Source of the DNA: Prevotellaceae bacterium
GTDB taxonomy: Bacteria > Bacteroidota > Bacteroidia > Bacteroidales > Bacteroidaceae
Length of the DNA stretch: 11,310 nucleotides
Direction: 5' to 3'
NCBI GenBank assembly: GCA_031262265.1
Contig: JAISIB010000123.1
Coordinates: 1-11,310, forward strand
Each line of letters opens with the position of its first letter. Positions within the stretch are counted from its first letter, which is position 1. The notes beneath the pieces were generated by a model, which saw nothing but the letters and a program-made list of their open reading frames with translations, had not been told where the DNA came from and did no database searches. A program made the translations under genes and the position numbers. This document shows, piece after piece, positions 1 through 7,857 of the stretch.

Positions 1-159
1 CAAGCACGCAAGATTATATTGGTGGCAAAAGGCAAACGAAAAGCATCTATCGTTAAAGCTATCTTAGAAAGCCCTATTACTCCTGACATACCAGGTTCTA
101 TTTTGCAGCTGCACCCGAACTGTGAATACTTATTACAAACTGATACTATTATCTTATGA
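1..159 (+). CDS. nagB: Glucosamine-6-phosphate deaminase family protein (NagB-like), C-terminal fragment
   Basis: Frame 1 is open from the window edge to TGA at 157-159, giving the last 52 residues of a protein whose start lies upstream. The tail carries GKRKASIVKAIL followed by PGSILQLHPN, which resembles the end of the NagB sugar-phosphate isomerase fold (the LQLHP segment near the C terminus). NagB enzymes convert glucosamine-6-phosphate to fructose-6-phosphate and ammonia in the cytoplasm, the last committed step of GlcNAc catabolism. The stop overlaps the ATG of the transporter gene (ATGA, 156-159), so translation is probably coupled. A GH18 gene two places downstream supports an amino-sugar role. 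Because only the tail is visible, a galactosamine-6-phosphate isomerase of the same family cannot be excluded. This fragment is too short to appear as a long ORF and is easily missed. Confidence 0.75.
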   Translation, partial: QARKIILVAKGKRKASIVKAILESPITPDIPGSILQLHPNCEYLLQTDTIIL

Positions 160-1418
160 GCAACAAACAAGTCAATTATGTCTGGCCATTTATTACGATG
201 GTTTTCTTATTTTTAGTGGTTGGTTTCCTTACAACTGCCAATACGCAATTTCAAGGACCTTTGAAAGAAACACTATTAGCAGAGGTTGGTGATCTGAAAA
301 ACACGTTCGCTACACTAATCACGTTTGCGTGGTTTCTTGCCTATCCTATTTGTGGTAGAACCGGAGCACGCTGGGTACAAAAGGTCGGTTATAAAGGTAC
401 GCTAATTCGAGGACTATTCGTAATGGCGGCCGGTCTGGGCATGTTCTTCTTATCCTCTTGGTTTACAGTAACATTTCAGAACTCTTTCCTCACTGTTAAT
501 AGTTACCGCATTCCGTGGGGTTTCTTTATTTTTCTCATTGGCTCATTCGTGACGGGCGCATCGGCTACCATTTTACAAGTCGTTATCAATCCTTATTTGA
601 CAGCTTGCACCGTTCGCGGTACGCAAGCTATACAAAGACTGGCTATTGGCGGAACAGCAAACTCGGTCGGTACAACCATAGACCCTTATTTTGTGACAGG
701 CATTGTATTCGGAGGATTATCCATGACGGGTATTCAAATTGGGCAGCTAATGATGCCATTTTTGGCTTTAATGGCCGTCATTTTAGTAATTGCTCTCGGA
801 TTAATTCCTGTTACATTGCCAAATGTGGAAGGAACGCGCGCCGATAAAGGAGAAAAACTGGAAAAAAGCGTGTGGTCGTTTCGACATTTATCACTCGGTG
901 TTTTGAGTATCTTCTTTTATGTAGGAGCGGAAGTATGTATTGGTGCCAATATCAACCTTTACGCGATAGAATTGGACTACGCCTCGCAAGCGGCTCTCAT
1001 GGCTACGATTTATTGGGGAGGTATGTTAATCGGACGATTAATAGGAAGCTCACTTGCTACTATATCGCCACGCACACAACTGACCGTCACTACTGTGGCA
1101 GCTACGGTGTTATTAATAGCAGCTATCGCACTAAATAACCCATGGATATTGGCCGCAGTAGGTTTATGCCACTCTATTATGTGGGGAGCAATCTTCACAT
1201 TGGCTGTGACCGGTTTAGGAAAATATACATCCGTTGCAGCCGGCGTTTTTATGATCGGCGTAGTGGGAGGAGCTATTTTCCCTTTATTACAAGGAATAAT
1301 TGCTGATCTACTTAACGGATGGCGTTGGTCATGGATAATGATTATTGCCGGAGAATTATATATGTTATATTATGCGCGTATCGGTTCGCGTATTCAAACT
1401 AAAAATGAATTAACATGA
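156..1418 (+). CDS. MFS sugar transporter, FucP/NagP-like (FHS family)
   Basis: This 420-residue, strongly hydrophobic protein has about 12 predicted membrane segments, the usual size and layout for a major facilitator porter of the inner membrane. The first segment and following loop (roughly residues 10-40, with VGFLTTAN and then GPLKE) resemble the fucose/glucose/GlcNAc:proton symporter branch, where a G-F-x-x-x-x-N segment is followed by PxLK. GAEVCIGANI, at about residue 257, matches the start of the second six-helix half. The gene starts inside the stop of the nagB-like gene and ends inside the start of the GH18 gene (ATGA both times), so it is translationally coupled on both sides. From that context the likely substrate is N-acetylglucosamine or a small GlcNAc/GlcN oligosaccharide. 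That substrate is inferred; fucose or another hexose remains possible. Confidence 0.85.
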   Translation: MSNKQVNYVWPFITMVFLFLVVGFLTTANTQFQGPLKETLLAEVGDLKNTFATLITFAWFLAYPICGRTGARWVQKVGYKGTLIRGLFVMAAGLGMFFLSSWFTVTFQNSFLTVNSYRIPWGFFIFLIGSFVTGASATILQVVINPYLTACTVRGTQAIQRLAIGGTANSVGTTIDPYFVTGIVFGGLSMTGIQIGQLMMPFLALMAVILVIALGLIPVTLPNVEGTRADKGEKLEKSVWSFRHLSLGVLSIFFYVGAEVCIGANINLYAIELDYASQAALMATIYWGGMLIGRLIGSSLATISPRTQLTVTTVAATVLLIAAIALNNPWILAAVGLCHSIMWGAIFTLAVTGLGKYTSVAAGVFMIGVVGGAIFPLLQGIIADLLNGWRWSWIMIIAGELYMLYYARIGSRIQTKNELT

Positions 1419-3145
1419 AAACATTTCGTGTTGTATTAGGACTATTACCGTTTATTATAGGCTCGTGCAATAGCGTCAAACACGTAACGGGCAATGAATC
1501 GCCCTCTCGAGTAGTTGTAGCCTACGTAACTTCGTGGAGCGAAGTACTGCCCGATCCACAGTATATGACACATATAAATTATGCGTTTGGTCATGTCAAC
1601 GAAACATTTAATGGCGTCAAAATAGATAATGAGGAACGCTTGCGAAGTATTGTTGCTCTGAAAAAAGAAAAGCCGGATTTAAAAATCTTGTTATCTATTG
1701 GCGGATGGGGAAGCGGACGTTTCAGCGAAATGGCTGCCAATGAACAAAATCGTCTCGCTTTCGCCAAAGATTGTAAGCGCGTAGTGCAAGCATTCGATTT
1801 GGACGGAATAGATATTGATTGGGAATATCCGACCAGCAAGGCTGCCGGAATCTCTGCTTCACCTGCGGACACAGAAAACTTTACGTTAATGATGCGCGAT
1901 ATTCGATCGGCTATTGGAAAACATAAGTGGCTGACATTGGCAAGTGCCGCAGGTGCGGATTACATAGATTTCCGCGCTATCAATCCCTATGTAGATTTGG
2001 TCAATATCATGTCATACGATATGGCAAGTGCACCTAAACATCATTCCGCACTCTATCCTTCCGGCAATAGTTCGAGCATAACGACAGATGAGGCAGTTAA
2101 AGCGCATGAAGCCGCAGGCGTTCCTATTAATAAAATAGTAGTTGGTATGCCATTCTACGGACGTGGCGGCAATTTAATGCCGCGCGGTTATAATATGTGG
2201 ACGGCCGCTTCCTCAGAAGAATTCACGCCGCGTTGGGATAAAGAGGCAAAAGTACCTTTCCTTGAAAACAAAGATGGAATTTTCGTATTAGGCTATGAGA
2301 ATGTACGCTCCATCGCTATTAAATGCGAGTATATTAAAGAACACGGATTACGCGGTGCCATGTATTGGAGCTATGATGGCGATAACGAACAAAGTGATTT
2401 ACGTCGCACAGTCGCCGAAAGTATTATGTCGGGTAAGGTATATACAGATCCACGACCATTTCGCGTATTGGTTATAGCCGAAAACGGCGGACACCACGTA
2501 GCTTTCACTAACACCGGATTACGTTGGTTGGAATCTCTGGGCGAACAAATGAACTTTACCGTTACACGCATCACAAGTGCCCGTCCGATTGTCAACGATG
2601 ACTACCTTGCACAATTCAAGCTGATTATTCAATTGGATCATGTACCCTATTCTTGGCCGGACGCCGCACAGCAAGCTTTTACGAAGTATATAGATGAAGG
2701 CCGCGGAGGTTGGATTGGTTTTCATCACGCTACTTTGTTGGGTAACTTTGACGGCTATCCGATGTGGCAGTGGTTCTCTGATTTTATGGGAGGCATTCGA
2801 TATATCAATTACATTGAGCCGTTAGCCGATGGAACAGTATATGTGGACGATACTACACATCCTGTTACGGCGGGCGTACCCACTTCTTTTGTCATTCCTG
2901 ACGATGAGTGGTATATTTTCGATAAAAGTCCTCGCCCACAAACACGAGTGTTAGCACACGTAGACGAAGATTCTTACACGCCTACATCCAATATAAAAAT
3001 GGGCGATCACCCCGTTATTTGGATTAATGAGCATAAGAAAGCAAGAAACGTCTATTTTTTGATGGGGCATAGTCCCAAGCTGTTTCAGGTAAAGGCATTT
3101 ACGCAAATATTCGAAAATGCTATTCGTTGGACGTCAGAAGATTAA
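1415..3145 (+). CDS. Lipoprotein GH18 chitinase-type glycosidase fused to a ThuA-like domain
   Basis: This 576-residue protein starts with a signal sequence ending in IIGSC, so Cys18 is a probable lipidation site and the protein should be anchored in an envelope membrane. Residues about 32-345 form a GH18 barrel: SIGGWG at 94-99, the catalytic signature DGIDIDWEYP at 130-139 with Glu137 as the expected acid, MSYD at 199-202, and a late-strand Trp318 in YWSYDGD. Motif spacing fits exo/endo-chitinases better than N-glycan endoglycosidases. GH18 enzymes retain configuration through the substrate N-acetyl group, so the target should be a beta-linked GlcNAc glycan such as chitin oligomers. Residues about 349-576 are a ThuA-like domain (GATase-like fold) with GGWIGFHH (His437), THPV, GDHPVIW and FLMGH. 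It is homologous to the separate protein encoded at 5581-6396. What the ThuA part does is not known to me. The ATG overlaps the transporter stop. Confidence 0.88.
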   Translation: MKTFRVVLGLLPFIIGSCNSVKHVTGNESPSRVVVAYVTSWSEVLPDPQYMTHINYAFGHVNETFNGVKIDNEERLRSIVALKKEKPDLKILLSIGGWGSGRFSEMAANEQNRLAFAKDCKRVVQAFDLDGIDIDWEYPTSKAAGISASPADTENFTLMMRDIRSAIGKHKWLTLASAAGADYIDFRAINPYVDLVNIMSYDMASAPKHHSALYPSGNSSSITTDEAVKAHEAAGVPINKIVVGMPFYGRGGNLMPRGYNMWTAASSEEFTPRWDKEAKVPFLENKDGIFVLGYENVRSIAIKCEYIKEHGLRGAMYWSYDGDNEQSDLRRTVAESIMSGKVYTDPRPFRVLVIAENGGHHVAFTNTGLRWLESLGEQMNFTVTRITSARPIVNDDYLAQFKLIIQLDHVPYSWPDAAQQAFTKYIDEGRGGWIGFHHATLLGNFDGYPMWQWFSDFMGGIRYINYIEPLADGTVYVDDTTHPVTAGVPTSFVIPDDEWYIFDKSPRPQTRVLAHVDEDSYTPTSNIKMGDHPVIWINEHKKARNVYFLMGHSPKLFQVKAFTQIFENAIRWTSED

Positions 3146-3155
3146 GAACCAATAT

Positions 3156-5555
3156 ATGGCGCGTCCTCATTTCTTTATCTTGATCCTCTGCTTTGTCAGT
3201 TGCACTATTTACGGGCAGCAACAGGCAATCACGGATAATCTGTTGCTGCAACAGATTTATGAGACGGGAATTCTGCATAGTCCGTTGCCTTTGGATGTTT
3301 CTCGGTCTTTAGAGGCAGTTGAACTGAAAAAAGATGTGCTTGACACCTACCCGCTCAGCACGGAAACGTTCAAATTAACCTATCGAACGTTTACTGGAAA
3401 GCGTGCGACCGGTTCGCCTGACGATCCCGACTATGCCACTTATGGAAATCAGTCCATCAACATACCTGTTGGTTTTACGAACTGGACGAGCTATAACCGT
3501 CTGGCCTTTGAAGTGTTTCCAGAGTGTCCGGGTGCCCGAGTCGTTAATATAAACATCTCCTCGCCAGCCGGTTCGCACTTGATCAATCTGACTAACAACA
3601 CATGGAATCAATGTACGCTGAATCTGGATGGTTACTCGCGTGACGACGTAAAAAACATTCGTTTCACAGACGCGCTGAATGGTATAGATCGGACAACGGG
3701 AGATAGTATGACATACTATATTCGCAATATTCGATTGGAACGAGTGGCGCATCCGATGAAAACTATGGGTTGGCTACCGGATAACGATGCTATTATATAT
3801 TCTACGACAGGTTATTCGCCGGACGGACAGAAACAGGCTATCGTTAGTGGTAAACGCAAAGAACACACGTTTCAACTGATCGATGCTATTTCCGGTATGA
3901 CGATGTTTGAAGGTAATATTGCATATCTATCGACTACTATTGGACAATACGGCATTTTAGACTTTACTTCATTTCGCGGGAAAGGTTCTTTCCGACTAAC
4001 GGTAGGAGAAACCACAAGTGAACCCTTCACCATTGCAATGAATTTATGGGATAACTCCATGTGGCGCGTACTTAATTTCATTTTTTGTCAACGTTGCGGA
4101 TATCCTGTGCCTAACATACACGGTAGTTGTCATTTGGATCTTTTTGCCGAACACAACGACAAACGAATCTCCTATGCAGGAGGTTGGCACGACGCCGGCG
4201 ATTTGTCACAACAAACATTACAAACGGGCGACGTAACATACGCGTTGTTGGAAGCATATAATGCTCTCCGAGCAAAAGAAGAGAACACGCTGTTAGCCGC
4301 CCGCTTGCTGGAAGAAGCGGAATGGGGTATTGACTTTATACTACGGACTCGTTACGGCGATGGCTACCGTGCCAGTAGTATGGGACTGCTGATATGGCAA
4401 GACGGCATTATCGGTACATTAGACGATATACATACCGTGCGCGTACAAAACGTCGCTTTCGACAATTTTTTATATGCCGGATACGAAGCATACGCCGCAC
4501 TATCTATCGACAGAGACCCTTCCTTGCAGAAACACCTGACGAAGATAGCCCAAGAAGATTTTGCCTTTGCCATCGAAAAGTACATGCGAGAAGGCTTAGA
4601 TAAGTTTCCTTTCATGTATGAGCACACCTACAACACATCTGAAAGCCAATACATGGCCACAGTGTCGTGGGCGGCTACACAGTTGTATAAATTAACGAAG
4701 CAACCTTATTATGCCGAACAGGCAGCCAAGTTCGGCCAACAGTTACTGACGTTTCAGGCAACCGATAAAACGGATCGTTTCAACGAAGCCACGTCTTCCG
4801 GTGATCCGACGTTTAACGGAGCATTGCTACGAGGTTTCTTCTATCGAGATAGTTCTCGGCGTTCAATCGTACACTTCAACCACCAGTCACGCGAGGCTAT
4901 TTTCATGCAAGCATTGACTGAACTGTGTAACACGCAACCGCAACATCCCGACTATCGGGCATGGGCAGATGCAATCCGCTTATATGGTGAACACTTAAAA
5001 GCATTGATGCAATATACAGAACCATACGGAATGCTCCCCAGTGGCGTGTATCATACGGAAGAATACACGGATTCTGTCGGATTTTACGCACTAAACATTT
5101 TCTCCCCTGACGATGCGGTACAACAATATGTAACGCAAGTGAAAAACGGAGTACAACTCGGAACAAGTGACTATTACGTACGTCGCTTTCCGCCTTGGGT
5201 GACGATTTACAACGGAAATACGACCACTATGTTGGCAGCCGGCAAAGCCGCCGCACTATGCGGGCGTTTTTTAAAGGATGAGATCTTGCTTGATATTGCC
5301 CGAGAACAACTCTATTGGACGGTCGGAAAAAATCCGTTCGGTCAGTCGTTAATCTATGGCGAGGGCTACCGTTATCCGCAAATGGATAGTTTTTCCTCCG
5401 GCGAGATAACGGGTGAAATCCCGGTAGGCATACGCACTTGGGGAAATGAAGATGTGCCCTATTGGCCGCAGACAAACAACGCATGTTACAAGGAAGTATG
5501 GACAACTTCGGCCGGAAAATGGCTTTCCCTAATAGCCGAATTGGAGAACGAATGA
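3156..5555 (+). CDS. Secreted glycoside hydrolase family 9 protein with CelD_N-type Ig domain
   Basis: I place the start at 3156 (MARPHFF, 799 residues), which begins a signal sequence 10 nt after the previous stop. The in-frame ATG at 3117 would lie inside the GH18 gene and add a polar leader. The signal may be cleaved after IYG; FVSC also loosely resembles a lipobox. Residues about 30-205 look like a beta-sandwich carbohydrate-binding module, about 210-300 like the Ig-like domain typical of GH9 (GYSPDGQK, DFTSFRGKG), and the rest like the alpha-barrel catalytic domain. DAGD at 346-349 holds the expected catalytic-base aspartates, and Glu780 in YKEVW is the likely acid. A Cys/His cluster (C311, C314, H322, C325, H326) just before the active site suggests a metal site. 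GH9 is mainly cellulase, but some members in Vibrionaceae chitin gene clusters are glucosaminidases. That activity fits this operon and is inferred. Confidence 0.85.
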   Translation: MARPHFFILILCFVSCTIYGQQQAITDNLLLQQIYETGILHSPLPLDVSRSLEAVELKKDVLDTYPLSTETFKLTYRTFTGKRATGSPDDPDYATYGNQSINIPVGFTNWTSYNRLAFEVFPECPGARVVNINISSPAGSHLINLTNNTWNQCTLNLDGYSRDDVKNIRFTDALNGIDRTTGDSMTYYIRNIRLERVAHPMKTMGWLPDNDAIIYSTTGYSPDGQKQAIVSGKRKEHTFQLIDAISGMTMFEGNIAYLSTTIGQYGILDFTSFRGKGSFRLTVGETTSEPFTIAMNLWDNSMWRVLNFIFCQRCGYPVPNIHGSCHLDLFAEHNDKRISYAGGWHDAGDLSQQTLQTGDVTYALLEAYNALRAKEENTLLAARLLEEAEWGIDFILRTRYGDGYRASSMGLLIWQDGIIGTLDDIHTVRVQNVAFDNFLYAGYEAYAALSIDRDPSLQKHLTKIAQEDFAFAIEKYMREGLDKFPFMYEHTYNTSESQYMATVSWAATQLYKLTKQPYYAEQAAKFGQQLLTFQATDKTDRFNEATSSGDPTFNGALLRGFFYRDSSRRSIVHFNHQSREAIFMQALTELCNTQPQHPDYRAWADAIRLYGEHLKALMQYTEPYGMLPSGVYHTEEYTDSVGFYALNIFSPDDAVQQYVTQVKNGVQLGTSDYYVRRFPPWVTIYNGNTTTMLAAGKAAALCGRFLKDEILLDIAREQLYWTVGKNPFGQSLIYGEGYRYPQMDSFSSGEITGEIPVGIRTWGNEDVPYWPQTNNACYKEVWTTSAGKWLSLIAELENE

Positions 5556-5580
5556 TTAACCCTTTATAACAGACAAAAAA

Positions 5581-6396
5581 ATGAAAACAGCAAGATATTA
5601 TTTGGTGATTTTCTTCGCGGCGTGTATGATTATGCCGGCGAACGCACAAGAACCGGCAGAATATCCTGCCAACTATGCCCGCGCTCCTCGTTTCAAAGCA
5701 TTGGTATACTATACCACCCATGCAGAAGAGGCGCACGTACAATTCTCCGAGCAAGCGGTAGAATTCTTTAAAAAACTCAACTACGGCGACGGATTCGTTT
5801 TAGACGTCGTTACCGACATGCGCGGATACACGTATGAGAAGTTGAAAGAATATAGTGTCGTCGTCATGCTCGACGGTTATCCGATGGACACAGACGGTCG
5901 CGCCGCCTTTGAGAAGTATATGGAAAACGGCGGCGGATGGGTAGGTTTCCACGCAGCCGCGTATAACGACAAGAATACCAAATGGCCATGGCTCCTTCAA
6001 TTCTTAGGAGGAGGCGTATTCTATTGCAACAATTGGCCGCCGCAGCCGGCCTTAGTTGAGGTAGATATGACAAGTCATCCCGTCACGAAGAATTTACCTG
6101 CGTCGTTCGTCGTACCGGCCAGCGAGTGGTATCAATGGAATCCAAGTCCGCGTGCGAACAAAGACGTCGAAGTATTGGTTTCGCTCTCGGCAAAAAACTA
6201 TCCGATAGGTATTAAGGACGTCGTCCGATTCGGTGATTTCCCGATCGTATGGACAAATACCAACTATCGAATGATCTATTTGAACATGGGACATGGCGAT
6301 GAAGAATTTACCGATGCTACGCAAGATTTGCTGTTTGTAAATGCGTTCCGCTGGGTAGTCAGTACCGATCCGAACGGCAATCCGTTTGAAAAATAA
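5581..6396 (+). CDS. Secreted stand-alone ThuA-like domain protein
   Basis: This 271-residue protein has an N-terminal signal peptide, probably cut at ANA/QE after residue 22. FAAC at 12-15 is a weaker lipobox-like alternative. The mature part is a single ThuA-like domain (GATase-like fold): GGGWVGFHAA with His124 at the nucleophile elbow, SHPVTKNLP, SEWYQW, GDFPIVW, LNMGHGDEEF and a terminal NAFRW. It is a clear homologue of the C-terminal domain of the GH18 fusion encoded two genes upstream, motif for motif. ThuA was named from rhizobial trehalose utilisation, and the secreted Bacteroidota members have no settled biochemical role that I know of. It follows the GH9 gene after 25 nt with an A-rich leader and no terminator, so it is probably the last gene of the same operon. 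A role in amino-sugar glycan processing or binding is inferred only. Confidence 0.82.
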   Translation: MKTARYYLVIFFAACMIMPANAQEPAEYPANYARAPRFKALVYYTTHAEEAHVQFSEQAVEFFKKLNYGDGFVLDVVTDMRGYTYEKLKEYSVVVMLDGYPMDTDGRAAFEKYMENGGGWVGFHAAAYNDKNTKWPWLLQFLGGGVFYCNNWPPQPALVEVDMTSHPVTKNLPASFVVPASEWYQWNPSPRANKDVEVLVSLSAKNYPIGIKDVVRFGDFPIVWTNTNYRMIYLNMGHGDEEFTDATQDLLFVNAFRWVVSTDPNGNPFEK

Positions 6397-6401
6397 GGTT
6401 A

Positions 6402-6492
6402 CTTATTCACGTGCGTTTGTGGAGATGCCAAAATAAGTCTGTACTTTTGTCAGACAAACAGACAATCTCTACAAACGCACGTTATGAATAAG
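6402..6492 (+). repeat. Long inverted repeat spanning the fmt upstream region and start codon
   Basis: Arms 6409-6426 and 6465-6482 pair over 18 bp, with one G-T (G-U in RNA) and no gap. After a 3-nt bulge (6483-6485) a further 7 bp pair between 6402-6408 and 6486-6492. The fmt ATG is 6484-6486, so the bulge and the lower stem take in the start codon. The 38-nt region between the arms can form an inner stem (6437-6442 with 6458-6463). There is no T-run after the right arm, so it is not a classic intrinsic terminator for the upstream operon. It could insulate fmt from read-through by hiding its start, act as a DNA operator, or do both. Confidence 0.8.
6416..6449 (+). promoter_or_regulatory. 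Candidate Bacteroidota sigma-ABfr-type promoter for fmt
   Basis: TACTTTTG at 6442-6449 matches the Bacteroides -7 consensus TAnnTTTG exactly. TTTG at 6416-6419 could serve as the -33 element, with 22 nt between them, slightly longer than usual. The -33 element lies in the left arm of the inverted repeat and the -7 box in its loop. A transcript starting about 6-8 nt after the -7 box would carry only the right arm, in a leader of about 25-30 nt, so the long hairpin could form only in read-through RNA. This is a consensus match, not a demonstrated start. Confidence 0.5.
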
Positions 6493-7425
6493 AAAGACCT
6501 CCGTATCGTATATATGGGTACGCCCGAGTTTGCCGTCGAGCCTTTGCGCCGATTGGTGGAGGGTGGTTATTCCGTCGTCGGCGTAGTCACTATGCCCGAT
6601 AAACCTGTTGGCCGACACCAAAGCTCGCTTCAAGCCTCTGCCGTCAAGCAATATGCCGTTGCGCAGGGGCTTCCCGTTTTGCAGCCCGAACGGCTGAAAG
6701 ACGAAACATTCCTTTCCGAATTGCGCGACCTGCGAGCCGACGTGCAGATCGTCGTAGCCTTTCGTATGTTGCCCGAAGTGGTGTGGAATATGCCGCGTTG
6801 CGGCACGTTCAATCTTCATGCCTCGTTGTTGCCGCAATATCGCGGCGCAGCGCCCATCAACTGGGCAATCATCAACGGAGAGACGGAAACGGGCGTAACG
6901 ACGTTTTTCCTGCAACACACCATAGACACGGGCGCCATCATCCGCCAAGCACGTATGCCGATCTCCGAGACGGACGATGCCGGCACCGTACACGATCGCC
7001 TGATGATGCTCGGTGCACAAACGGTGGTACAGACCGTAGACGACATACTGACGGGCACGGTACACGCCGTCCCGCAGAAAGCCGATGAAGCCACCTTGCA
7101 GGCGGCACCGAAGATATTCACAGAGACTTGCCGTATCGACTGGGAGCAACCCGTCGCGAAGATCTACGATTTTATTCGCGGCCTCTCCCCCTACCCTGCC
7201 GCATGGACGGAAGTAACGCTGCCGACCGGACAACGACTGACGTTGAAAATATTCTCGGCAACGAAAGAAACGCGCCCACACACGCTTCAACCCGGCACGG
7301 TCGACACCGATGGTAAGACGTTCATGCGCATCGCTGCCGCCGACGGCTTCATTGGTGTTCGTTCCATACGGGTTTCCGGTAAGAAGCGTATGGATGTCGC
7401 AGATTATCTGCGGGGACTCCGATAA
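6484..7425 (+). CDS. fmt: Methionyl-tRNA formyltransferase
   Basis: This 313-residue cytoplasmic protein is close to the usual length of about 315. It transfers a formyl group from 10-formyltetrahydrofolate to Met-tRNA(fMet), making the bacterial initiator tRNA. The N-terminal strand RIVYMGTPEFAV is the family signature, which fixes the start at 6484 rather than the internal Met at 6514. The folate-binding and catalytic region holds N110-L-H112 followed by SLLPQYRGAAPINW, and D148 in IDTGAII; this is the expected Asn/His/Asp catalytic set. Residues about 210-313 form the C-terminal OB-like tRNA-binding domain. It is separated from the upstream operon by an 87-nt gap with its own candidate promoter and is convergent with the permease genes. 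By eye its codons are more G/C-ending than those of the transporter gene at the left. It is a housekeeping gene with no evident tie to the glycan module. Confidence 0.96.
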   Translation: MNKKDLRIVYMGTPEFAVEPLRRLVEGGYSVVGVVTMPDKPVGRHQSSLQASAVKQYAVAQGLPVLQPERLKDETFLSELRDLRADVQIVVAFRMLPEVVWNMPRCGTFNLHASLLPQYRGAAPINWAIINGETETGVTTFFLQHTIDTGAIIRQARMPISETDDAGTVHDRLMMLGAQTVVQTVDDILTGTVHAVPQKADEATLQAAPKIFTETCRIDWEQPVAKIYDFIRGLSPYPAAWTEVTLPTGQRLTLKIFSATKETRPHTLQPGTVDTDGKTFMRIAAADGFIGVRSIRVSGKKRMDVADYLRGLR

Positions 7426-7445
7426 ATAGCGGCTTTCCCAATAAA

Positions 7446-7504
7446 TTATCCCCGTAAGATAGGAGATTTTCCGCGTATGAAAACATCCTATCTTACGGGA
7501 ATAT
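7446..7504. terminator. Hairpin between convergent fmt and permease genes, probable bidirectional terminator
   Basis: Arms 7451-7464 and 7486-7499 pair perfectly over 14 bp. A 2x2 internal loop follows, then an inner 5-bp stem (7467-7471 with 7479-7483) closing a 7-nt loop. A few A-T pairs extend the base past one mismatch. The gap lies between fmt (ends 7425) and the end of the minus-strand permease gene (7516), where a two-way terminator is expected. On the + strand no long T-run follows the right arm, so the call depends on stem strength and position. Confidence 0.65.
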
Positions 7505-7857
7505 TTCACCCACTCTTAGGTATCGTCTCGCAAGGCTTCGGCCGCATCCGTGCACGCCGCCTGTCGTGCCGGGAACCACGTGCCTACGAACGCGATCGAC
7601 AACGTCAGCACATAGACGATACCGCTTACGATCCAGAAGTGCGGAGCCATGCGATTTTGCAGATAGGTGTCGTTGAGAAACTCGGGTGCCTCGGCAAAAC
7701 CCGTCACGTGCACGCGGTTGTAAACGATGAGGATACCCACCAGCCAAGCAATCGTGACCAACCAACCCGACTCCGTTAGGAACTCCGCAAGGATTCTTCG
7801 GCGACTACCGCCCAAAGCTTTGCGCAGACCAATCTCTCCTCGTCGTGCTTTCGCACG
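7492..7857. repeat. Copy A of a ~366-nt near-identical direct repeat (3' end of permease gene)
   Basis: This block aligns without gaps to 10249-10614 (constant offset 2757), with about 15 mismatches counted by eye. Twelve of these fall in the 354 nt from 7504. It covers the last ~115 codons of the permease, the stop and about 24 nt beyond, including the right arm of the terminator hairpin. Beyond 7857 identity drops sharply to roughly 70% at the nucleotide level. Confidence 0.9.

Noticed and set aside
3117..3155. Upstream in-frame ATG for the GH9 gene
   Set aside because: It lies inside the GH18-ThuA coding region and would put a polar stretch before the signal peptide. The ATG at 3156 gives a normal signal sequence.
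5227..5754. 175-codon minus-strand frame across the GH9/ThuA junction
   Set aside because: It is antisense to two supported genes, and its composition is shadow-like with scattered Cys and Arg.
6469..7509. 346-codon open frame on the minus strand across fmt
   Set aside because: It is a full antisense shadow of the well-supported fmt gene. Its translation is rich in Arg, Cys and His and has no recognisable domain.
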